A DNA stretch of 64,000 nt from an uncultured Flavobacteriaceae bacterium (lineage in GTDB: Bacteria; Bacteroidota; Bacteroidia; Flavobacteriales; Flavobacteriaceae). The position numbers were made by a program, and so were the translations under genes. The notes under the pieces are model-generated. The model saw only the letters and a list, made by a program, of their open reading frames with translations, did no database searches and had not been told where the DNA came from. Shown here piece after piece: positions 57,878-64,000 of the stretch (positions are counted from its first letter, which is position 1; each line of letters begins with the position of its first letter). The DNA is taken from contig CALSUF010000004.1 in assembly GCA_943789465.1 (NCBI GenBank), positions 245,377-309,376 of the forward strand, written 5' to 3'.

Positions 57878-57910
57878 CTAACAATACTAACTATTAAAAC
57901 TTAAAATACG

Positions 57911-59167
57911 ATGAAAAAATATTTTGTATTTGTAATATCACTAACCTTAAGTTTCTCTGCTTTTGCTCAAAAGAAAGAAATTAAAACAGCTACCAAAGAG
58001 ATAGCTAAAGGGAATTACGAAAAAGCTGGTTTGGCACTTGATGCAGCCGAAGCTCTTTTGGGTTCTATGGATGAAAAGTACAAGAGTCAATACTACTTAC
58101 AGAGAAGTATATACCTTTTAAATAGTGGTAAGCCAGACTTTAATACAGTCGAGAAATCCATTGAAACGCTAAAGATGGCAACTGCACCAGCGCAAGCGCA
58201 AGGAGTAAAGGACCAAACACAAAATTTAAAAGCACATTTGGTAAACAAAGGAAGCTCGCTTTTGAAAACAAATGATTACAAAACTTCTTCAGATTATTTT
58301 GAAAGTGCTTATAAATTGTCTTCAAACGATACTGTTTATTTGTTTTATGCAGCTTCTACAGCAGTCAATGCTAAAATGTACGATCGCTCTCTAGCGATGT
58401 ATGAAGAATTGAGGAGTTTAGGGTATACAGGAATCGAAAAAAATTACCTAGCTACAAACGTAGAAACACAAGTTGAAGAAATGTTTGGGAGTAAAGTACT
58501 TAGAGATGTTTCGGTGAAATCAAAATCACACATTAACCCTAAAGACGAAACAACTAAATCTAAATTTCCAGAAATCATTAAAAACATTGCACTCATTTAT
58601 GTTCAGAATGGTAATAATGAAAAGGCTTTAGAAGCCATGGCTATAGCTAGAGTAGAAGATCCAGACAATCTGGATCTATTGCTAACCGAAGCCAACGTAT
58701 ATTATACAATGGGAGATAATGCAAAATTTAAAGAATTATTGAAAGTCGCCATTGAAAAAGACCCTACAAATCCAGAACTACAATATAACTTAGGAGTTAT
58801 TTCTGCAGAAACTGATGATTTTGAAAACTCTAAAAAATATTACCTGAGAGCTATCGAACTAAAACCAGATTATGTTAATGCTTACATAAATGTATCTGCT
58901 TTGATTTTAGGTCAAGAAGAGTCTATCCTAGATCAAATGAATAATTTAGGGTCTTCTGCAGCTGATGATCGAAAATATGATGAATTAAAAGCAAAGCGTA
59001 ACCAGTTGTATCTAGATGCAATCCCGTATTTAGAAAGTGCATTTGGTATAGACCCCGCTAATTTCCAAGCCGCTAAAACACTAGCAAATATATTCAGTGC
59101 TGTAGGAAATACAGATAAATACAAAGAATACAAAGCGCTTGCAGATGCATTAGAGCCGCAAGAATAA
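57911..59167 (+). CDS. Secreted tetratricopeptide repeat protein
   Basis: 418-residue protein with a cleavable signal peptide (MKKYFVFVISLTLSFSAFAQ) and no lipobox Cys, so periplasmic or outer-membrane-associated. Its body contains TPR units, the clearest being ALEAMAIARVEDPDNLDLLLTE, ELLKVAIEKDPTNPELQYNLG and NSKKYYLRAIELKPDYVNAY, each about 34 residues apart. It lies 33 bp after gyrA and ends in a strong terminator. No specific function is recognised; protein-protein scaffolding is the usual role of such repeats. Confidence 0.85.
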   Translation: MKKYFVFVISLTLSFSAFAQKKEIKTATKEIAKGNYEKAGLALDAAEALLGSMDEKYKSQYYLQRSIYLLNSGKPDFNTVEKSIETLKMATAPAQAQGVKDQTQNLKAHLVNKGSSLLKTNDYKTSSDYFESAYKLSSNDTVYLFYAASTAVNAKMYDRSLAMYEELRSLGYTGIEKNYLATNVETQVEEMFGSKVLRDVSVKSKSHINPKDETTKSKFPEIIKNIALIYVQNGNNEKALEAMAIARVEDPDNLDLLLTEANVYYTMGDNAKFKELLKVAIEKDPTNPELQYNLGVISAETDDFENSKKYYLRAIELKPDYVNAYINVSALILGQEESILDQMNNLGSSAADDRKYDELKAKRNQLYLDAIPYLESAFGIDPANFQAAKTLANIFSAVGNTDKYKEYKALADALEPQE

Positions 59168-59192
59168 CATTTAGTATTATTGTTGAAATAAA

Positions 59193-59220
59193 AAGTCATT
59201 CAATTTGAATGACTTTTTTT
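59193..59220. terminator. Bidirectional terminator after the TPR gene
   Basis: AAGTCATTC (59193-59201) pairs with GAATGACTT (59207-59215) across a short loop, with T runs on the plus side and A runs on the opposite side. It also lies at the 3' end of the convergent NlpC/P60 gene. Confidence 0.9.
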
Positions 59221-59971
59221 ATGAGATAATTTTTTTGATGACCCTCAATTTGTGAGAGTGTGTTTTGGTGTCCACATTATAGATACCACTTTGGTCTAGT
59301 AGGTCTATCCTAACTTTTCCATGCGCATGAATAATGTGATGATCTTCCATGATCATACCCACATGGATAATCTCTCCCTCATTATTATCAAAAAAAGCCA
59401 AATCACCTGGTTCACTTTCTTCTATAAAACTAAGGGCATCTCCCTGTGTTGCTTGTTGAGAGGCATCTCTTAAAATTTTGAATCCATTTAGTTTATAAAC
59501 CATCTGTACTAATCCAGAACAATCAATGCCAAAAGGTGTTTTTCCACCCCATAAATAAGGAGTGTTAAGGTATAAAACCGCAGTATCAATGAGTTTAGAT
59601 TTTTCTTTAGTTCCGACCGATTTTTCTCCTTCAAAAGCATGCTTTAAATAAGATAAACCATTGAGTGTTGATCCTAATAAGATAGGGTGTAATTGTTGTT
59701 TTTGATTTGTGATAAAATCAACCAAATCGGTAGACATTAAAGGATCCGATTTGTGTAGATCTTTGTATTCTAATTCGTCAATAAATAGAAACTGCTTATT
59801 GTCTATCCACCCTTCATATTTATCAAATCCCAAACGAATGCGACTCCATGATTTTCGATGCTCTAAAACTTTAAAATAATCACCATAGAGCACTTGCGAA
59901 ATTAATTCGCTCGTATCAGAAGCTTCTGATCTTAAAGCAACAACGCTTAGATAACAAAGACCGTATTGCAT
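59219..59971 (-). CDS. NlpC/P60 family C40 peptidase with SH3-like domain
   Basis: Cell-wall gamma-D-glutamyl-diamino-acid peptidase-like protein of 250 residues. An N-terminal bacterial SH3-like region (VLYGDYFKVLEHRKSWSRIRLGFDKYEGWID) precedes a C40 domain with catalytic Cys in GGKTPFGIDCSGLVQMVY, His in GEIIHVGMIMEDHHIIHAHG and the following polar residue. No clear signal peptide is visible, so it may act in the cytoplasm on recycled muropeptides or be exported another way. It is 3 bp after the thiolase gene on the same strand, so the two share a transcript. Confidence 0.9.
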   Translation of the reverse strand: MQYGLCYLSVVALRSEASDTSELISQVLYGDYFKVLEHRKSWSRIRLGFDKYEGWIDNKQFLFIDELEYKDLHKSDPLMSTDLVDFITNQKQQLHPILLGSTLNGLSYLKHAFEGEKSVGTKEKSKLIDTAVLYLNTPYLWGGKTPFGIDCSGLVQMVYKLNGFKILRDASQQATQGDALSFIEESEPGDLAFFDNNEGEIIHVGMIMEDHHIIHAHGKVRIDLLDQSGIYNVDTKTHSHKLRVIKKIIS

Positions 59972-59974
59972 TCT

Positions 59975-61156
59975 CTATATATTTCGTTCAAGGATCAATG
60001 CCGAAGCACCGCCACCGCCATTACAAATCGCTGCAGCTCCAATTTTTCCATTATTTTGTTCGAGTACACTCAATAAGGTTACTACAATTCTTGCCCCTGA
60101 ACATCCTAGTGGGTGGCCTAAAGAAACGGCACCACCATTGACATTCACGTTTGAATCGTTGAGTTCCAATAATTTCATATTTGCTAAGCCTACTACTGAA
60201 AATGCTTCATTGAACTCAAAAAAATCAACCTCCGAAATATCAATAGCTGCTTTTGCCAACGCTTTAGGTAGTGCTTTGGATGGTGCTACAGTAAACCATT
60301 CAGGTTCTCTTGCAGCATCGGCATACCCTTTTATAGTTGCTAAAGGTTTTAGTCCCAATGTGTTTGCTTTTTCTTTACTCATAAGTATCAACGCGGCAGC
60401 ACCATCATTTATGGTGGATGCGTTTGCAGCCGTAACAGTTCCGTCTTTGGTAAATGCAGGACGTAAGCTAGGGATTTTTTCTAATCGGACGTTTGTATAT
60501 TCTTCGTCTTTGTCTACTACAATCGGTTCTCCTCTTCGTTGTGGAACTTGTACTGGAACTACTTCAGAGTTAAATTTACCTGCATTCCAAGCTTCCTTAG
60601 AGCGGTTGTAGGATTGGATCGCAAAAGCATCTTGTGCTTCTCTACTAAACTGGTGTTCTACTGCACAACAATCTGCAAAAATTCCCATAGCTTGATTTGC
60701 ATAAGCATCAACCAAACCATCTTTTTGTAAGCCATCGTCAAATGTAACTGGACCAAACTTATGTGCTGAGCGTGCATGGTGGTAGTGTGGAATTGAACTC
60801 ATGTTTTCCATACCCCCGGCAACGACAATTTCAGCATCTCCCAAAGCAATCGATTGAGCGGCTTGCATAATCGTTTTCATTCCAGAAGCACAAACTTTAT
60901 TGACAGTAGTACAAGGAACGGAGTCTGGAATACCTGCATAAATAGCGGCTTGTCTTGCAGGTGCTTGTCCTGTACCTGCTTGTACAACATTCCCCATTAA
61001 TACCTCATCTACAAGATCAGGGCTAAGATTGATTTTTTCGAGAGCGCCTTTAATAGCAGTCGCGCCTAATTTTGGTGCAGGTACAGAAGATAGACTTCCT
61101 AAAAAACTTCCGATGGGAGTTCTTGCTGCGGATACTATTACAACGTCTTTACTCAT
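59975..61156 (-). CDS. Acetyl-CoA C-acyltransferase (thiolase)
   Basis: Thiolase superfamily enzyme of 393 residues, condensing or cleaving acyl-CoA. The acyl-accepting Cys89 is in TVNKVCASGMKTIM, and GGMENMSSIPHY is the conserved flank. NEAFSVV gives the third motif, GGAVSLGHPLGCSGAR the His, and CNGGGGASALIL the second Cys. Cys and His are intact, so it should be active. Degradative thiolase (beta-oxidation) and acetoacetyl-CoA thiolase cannot be separated by sequence reading. It precedes the NlpC gene by 3 bp and diverges from the 7TM-HD gene across about 290 bp that hold no recognisable feature. Confidence 0.94.
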   Translation of the reverse strand: MSKDVVIVSAARTPIGSFLGSLSSVPAPKLGATAIKGALEKINLSPDLVDEVLMGNVVQAGTGQAPARQAAIYAGIPDSVPCTTVNKVCASGMKTIMQAAQSIALGDAEIVVAGGMENMSSIPHYHHARSAHKFGPVTFDDGLQKDGLVDAYANQAMGIFADCCAVEHQFSREAQDAFAIQSYNRSKEAWNAGKFNSEVVPVQVPQRRGEPIVVDKDEEYTNVRLEKIPSLRPAFTKDGTVTAANASTINDGAAALILMSKEKANTLGLKPLATIKGYADAAREPEWFTVAPSKALPKALAKAAIDISEVDFFEFNEAFSVVGLANMKLLELNDSNVNVNGGAVSLGHPLGCSGARIVVTLLSVLEQNNGKIGAAAICNGGGGASALILERNI

Positions 61157-61445
61157 AGTTTAGAATTTAGAGATGCTCCATGCGAAAATAACTAAAATTT
61201 AGGATATATAAAGTAGGAATGTTTTAATATAGAGAGAAAATATACTTCTTTTTATTACTTTTGGGTGTTGACTGTATCGTAATATTAGAATTAGTTGAAA
61301 TTTACTTTTTTTTAAACGACTAATATTGTGTTTATGAAATTCCTTAAATATGCTATGAATCATCCATATTTAAAGACTAACAACTAAGATAATTATTAAT
61401 AACAAACGAGTTTTTCTTTAAAAATAGCAAATAGTGAGAGATATA

Positions 61446-63482
61446 ATGAACCTTTTTCATAAAAACCATTCCTTAATTTATAAGGTCTTCCTTTTTGTTT
61501 TGACCACCTTTGTTATTGTCTTTTTGTTTCCAAAAAGTGGAACTTTTAGGTACAGTTTTGAAAAAGGAAAACCTTGGCAATCCGAAAACCTATACGCACC
61601 TTTTGATTTTGCAATTAAAAAAACAATTGAAGAAATTGATTTAGAAAAACAACAAATAGAGCTACAATCCCCTGTTTTTTTTGATGTTGATACCACAGTG
61701 TTAGCTACAGTAAAAAATGATTATTCTTCTGCATTTGATAGATTATTTTTTGAGTTACCAAAAGATCAAGTTAAAAAGGACTTGTTTGATAATGGGGCTG
61801 TACTACTGGATCAATTGTATCAAAGTGGCGTACTTCAAACTCCATACGATTACGATCCCAATCAACAAATTTCTATTTTGGTTGATAAAACGCAAAGTGG
61901 AGTTAAACGTTTCGATAGCTTTTTCCTTCAAACCAATTTAAAATCATTTGTAGAATCTAGTGTAGAAGATCTAGAGTTAGAAGCCTATAAACAGCGTTAC
62001 TTGGCACTGTTTTTTGATGTTGTAAAACCCAACACACAATTAAATAAAGCAATTACTCAGGTGTCACTTGAAGAACGCTTAAGTCAAATGAAATTAGTTC
62101 GTGGTCGTGTGGATAAGCAAACCCTTATTATTTCAAAAGGAGAAGTAGTTCAAGGCGACAAATATGCAGTTCTAAACTCATTAGTTTCTGAATATGAATC
62201 ACAGGTTTGGACCGATTCAAACTACACCCTAGTTGTGACTGCCTATACCGTTTTGGTCTCCTTGGCTCTGTTGATGTTGTTGTTATTTATGAAAAAATAC
62301 AGAACGGAGGTCTTTTCAAATAATACCAAAGTCACCTTCATATTTTTTAATATTGTTTTGATGGTATTCTTAACCACTTTGGTTGTCAATTATAATTCGT
62401 CTTATATATATATTGTACCCCTGTGTATTTTACCTTTAATTCTCAAAGCCTTTTTTGATGCACGATTAGGGTTGTTTACACACGTAATCACAGTGCTATT
62501 GCTAGGTTTTGTCGTGGCGAATAATTATGAGTACATGTTTTTGCAAATCATTGCTGGAATTGTGACCATACTAACCGTATCGGAACTCTATAAGCGTGCA
62601 AATTTATTTATATCCGTGGGACAAATTACCTTGATATACATCGTTTCTTATTTTGCTTTTTTTGTAATTCATGAAGGAAGTATAGACAGCCTAAAATGGG
62701 AAACCTTTTTGTTATTTGTCTTATGTGGATTGGCAACGCTGTTTGTACAGCCACTAATATATGTGTATGAAAAACTCTTTGGGCTTGTATCGGATGTATC
62801 CTTATTAGAATTATCAGACACCAATTCAAAACTATTAAAAGAATTGTCGGATAAAGCACCAGGAACTTTTCATCATTCTTTAAATGTAGCTAATCTAGCC
62901 GAGGCTGCGGCTAATGAAATAGGTGCCAATACGATGCTTGTAAGAGTAGGTGCCTTATATCATGACATTGGTAAAATGAAAAACCCCACCTATTTTACCG
63001 AAAATCAAATGACAGGAACCAATGCGCATGATGAGTTATCTCCTAAAGAAAGCGCAAAAATCATCATCAATCATGTTATAGACGGAATCGAGTTAGCCAA
63101 GAAAAATAACTTGCCTGATCGTGTCATAGATTTTATCAGGACACATCATGGGACGAGTATGGTCTATTACTTTTATAACAAACAAGTAGAGTCGAATCTA
63201 GATTTTAAAAACTCTGATTTTTCTTATAACGGACCAAAGCCATTTAACAAAGAAACAGCTATACTTATGATGTGTGATAGTGTGGAAGCGGCGTCTAAAA
63301 GTTTAAAAGACCCCAATTCAACTAAGATAAATAATTTTGTAGATGCAATTATTTCCAAACAAATGGAATCAGATCAATTTTTAAATGCGGATATCACCTT
63401 AAAAGAAATTCAGTCGATTAAGAAGGTGTTAAAGCAAAAATTGGCCAATATGTATCACTTGCGAATAGAATATCCGGATTAA
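61446..63482 (+). CDS. PgpH-like 7TM-HD phosphodiesterase (probable c-di-AMP hydrolase)
   Basis: 678-residue membrane phosphodiesterase of the 7TMR-HD/PgpH family. An N-terminal helix (about 10-30) leads to an extracytoplasmic domain, then about seven membrane helices (roughly residues 265-445) and a cytoplasmic HD domain with HHSLNVANLAEAAANEIGA, the catalytic HDIG in ALYHDIGKMKNP and downstream HHGTSMVYYFY. Family members hydrolyse cyclic di-AMP. I chose ATG 61446 over an in-frame GTG at 61434, which adds only four residues. No diadenylate cyclase is seen in the window, though a YbbR-like gene occurs at 34325. Confidence 0.9.
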   Translation: MNLFHKNHSLIYKVFLFVLTTFVIVFLFPKSGTFRYSFEKGKPWQSENLYAPFDFAIKKTIEEIDLEKQQIELQSPVFFDVDTTVLATVKNDYSSAFDRLFFELPKDQVKKDLFDNGAVLLDQLYQSGVLQTPYDYDPNQQISILVDKTQSGVKRFDSFFLQTNLKSFVESSVEDLELEAYKQRYLALFFDVVKPNTQLNKAITQVSLEERLSQMKLVRGRVDKQTLIISKGEVVQGDKYAVLNSLVSEYESQVWTDSNYTLVVTAYTVLVSLALLMLLLFMKKYRTEVFSNNTKVTFIFFNIVLMVFLTTLVVNYNSSYIYIVPLCILPLILKAFFDARLGLFTHVITVLLLGFVVANNYEYMFLQIIAGIVTILTVSELYKRANLFISVGQITLIYIVSYFAFFVIHEGSIDSLKWETFLLFVLCGLATLFVQPLIYVYEKLFGLVSDVSLLELSDTNSKLLKELSDKAPGTFHHSLNVANLAEAAANEIGANTMLVRVGALYHDIGKMKNPTYFTENQMTGTNAHDELSPKESAKIIINHVIDGIELAKKNNLPDRVIDFIRTHHGTSMVYYFYNKQVESNLDFKNSDFSYNGPKPFNKETAILMMCDSVEAASKSLKDPNSTKINNFVDAIISKQMESDQFLNADITLKEIQSIKKVLKQKLANMYHLRIEYPD

Positions 63483-63516
63483 AATAAAAATGCTTGTAAA
63501 AAAGTAAAAAAATTGT

Positions 63517-63547
63517 TTGCGTTCTAGATAATGAAAAGTTACATTTG
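63517..63547 (+). promoter_or_regulatory. Bacteroidota-type promoter of the terminal tRNA cluster
   Basis: TTG at 63517-63519 (in TTTG), 20 nt, then TACATTTG at 63540-63547. It is about 35 nt before tRNA-Ser, and a small hairpin (GCAATT/AATTGC) lies between them. It probably drives the cluster beginning with tRNA-Ser. Confidence 0.75.
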
Positions 63548-63582
63548 CAACCGCAATTTTAATTGCGCAAGTTCATTTAATA

Positions 63583-63666
63583 GGAGAGGTGCCAGAGTGG
63601 TAATGGAGCAGATTGCTAATCTGTCGACGGGTAACTGTCGCCAGGGTTCGAGTCCCTGTCTCTCCG
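63583..63666 (+). tRNA. tRNA-Ser (anticodon GCT)
   Basis: 84-nt tRNA with the long variable arm of serine tRNAs. The acceptor is GGAGAGG/TCTCTCC, the anticodon loop TTGCTAA (GCT, reading AGC/AGT) and the discriminator G. Confidence 0.97.
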
Positions 63667-63697
63667 CAAAAAGTAAATTAACAACAGATAACCAATT

Positions 63698-63772
63698 CGG
63701 GGTGTAGCGTAGCCCGGTTATCGCGCCGCGTTTGGGACGCGGAGGTCGCAGGTTCGAATCCTGCCACCCCGA
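63698..63772 (+). tRNA. tRNA-Pro (anticodon TGG), copy 1
   Basis: 75-nt cloverleaf with acceptor CGGGGTG/CACCCCG, anticodon loop TTTGGGA (TGG, reading CCA) and discriminator A. It is repeated exactly 158 bp downstream. Confidence 0.97.
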
Positions 63773-63855
63773 CAATAGTTTTTCGTTTATTTATAAACAC
63801 TTTTAAACGTCACAAAAAATCTGTTATTGATTCATTTTTATTTAGATAACCAATT

Positions 63856-63930
63856 CGGGGTGTAGCGTAGCCCGGTTATCGCGCCGCGTTTGGGACGCGG
63901 AGGTCGCAGGTTCGAATCCTGCCACCCCGA
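63856..63930 (+). tRNA. tRNA-Pro (anticodon TGG), copy 2
   Basis: Sequence identical to copy 1, with the same AGATAACCAATT flank before it and the same few bases after it. This indicates duplication of a short segment (about 63687-63774 and 63845-63932). Confidence 0.97.
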
Positions 63931-63936
63931 CAGTAT

Positions 63937-64000
63937 GGTCGCATAGCTCAGCTGGATAGAGCACCTCCCTTCTAAGGAGGCGGTCCTAGGTTCGAATCCT
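63937..64000 (+). tRNA. tRNA-Arg (anticodon TCT), 3' end cut by window
   Basis: Begins GGTCGCA, with D arm, anticodon loop CTTCTAA (TCT, reading AGA) in a five-pair CCTCC/GGAGG stem and T arm TTCGAATCCT at the window edge. The acceptor 3' strand lies outside. Confidence 0.9.

Noticed and set aside
60138..60611. 157-codon plus-strand ORF
   Set aside because: Lies wholly antisense to the thiolase gene, has no family resemblance and mirrors its codon structure.
63539..63775. Minus-strand ORF of 78 codons beginning MSGWQDSNLRPPRPKR
   Set aside because: It is the antisense translation of tRNA-Pro and tRNA-Ser, a well-known spurious protein pattern; the tRNAs explain the sequence fully.

Overview
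The window is a chromosomal segment of a member of the Bacteroidota, almost certainly a marine-type Flavobacteriaceae. The evidence is an AT-rich sequence, genes largely lacking Shine-Dalgarno sites, Bacteroidota-type promoters (TTG, a gap of about 18-20 nt, then TAnnTTTG), and lineage-typical genes: an Rpb6-type omega subunit, DUF3467, DUF4835/PorD, DUF5686, a T9SS cargo protein with a C-terminal sorting domain, and YtxJ. It is mostly a conserved housekeeping backbone. I see no prophage, insertion sequence, CRISPR array, rRNA operon or defence island.

Layout. 1-3.9 kb: partial helix-hairpin-helix protein, acyl-CoA dehydrogenase, rpsU, a small membrane protein, a Xer recombinase and a hibernation factor. 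4.0-17.5 kb: the translation/transcription superoperon (tRNA-Thr, Tyr, Gly, Thr, tuf, tRNA-Trp, secE, nusG, rplK, rplA, rplJ, rplL, rpoB, rpoC, DUF3467). 17.5-21 kb, minus strand: prfC and a 5'-nucleotidase-like enzyme split over two genes. 21-28.4 kb, plus strand: DUF6913, dapA, bamD, the omega subunit, coaBC, porD-like, recN, fabI. 28.6-33.2 kb: one very large modular T9SS-secreted protein with tandem near-identical repeats and many single-base indels. 33.3-38.2 kb: glycosyltransferase, YbbR-like protein, coaE and a two-component system. 38.2-45.2 kb, minus strand: miaA, a voltage-gated-type channel with a zinc ribbon, a DnaQ/GIY-YIG nuclease, yggS, a frameshifted DUF1015 gene, 3-hydroxyacyl-CoA dehydrogenase and a Gfo/Idh/MocA oxidoreductase. 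45.4-59.2 kb: pcm, a frameshifted DUF5686 gene, smpB, ytxJ, a TlpA-like lipoprotein, hutH, clpC, gyrA and a TPR protein. 59.2-64 kb: NlpC/P60 peptidase, thiolase, a PgpH-like 7TM-HD phosphodiesterase and a tRNA cluster (Ser, two identical Pro, and a partial Arg cut by the window end).

Themes. Translation and transcription dominate. The rpsU gene is the only one I checked with a textbook Shine-Dalgarno site, which fits the known bS21 autoregulation of Flavobacteriia. Three genes between 28 and 49 kb carry frameshifts (the T9SS protein, DUF1015 and DUF5686), and a fourth (the DnaQ-like nuclease) has ATC where its relatives have ATG. All eight deletions in the T9SS gene lie in one copy of a tandem repeat, and restoring them rejoins the reading frame exactly. 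That points to either an assembly problem or very recent decay. Acyl-CoA dehydrogenase, 3-hydroxyacyl-CoA dehydrogenase and thiolase are scattered over the window and could together serve beta-oxidation-type chemistry.
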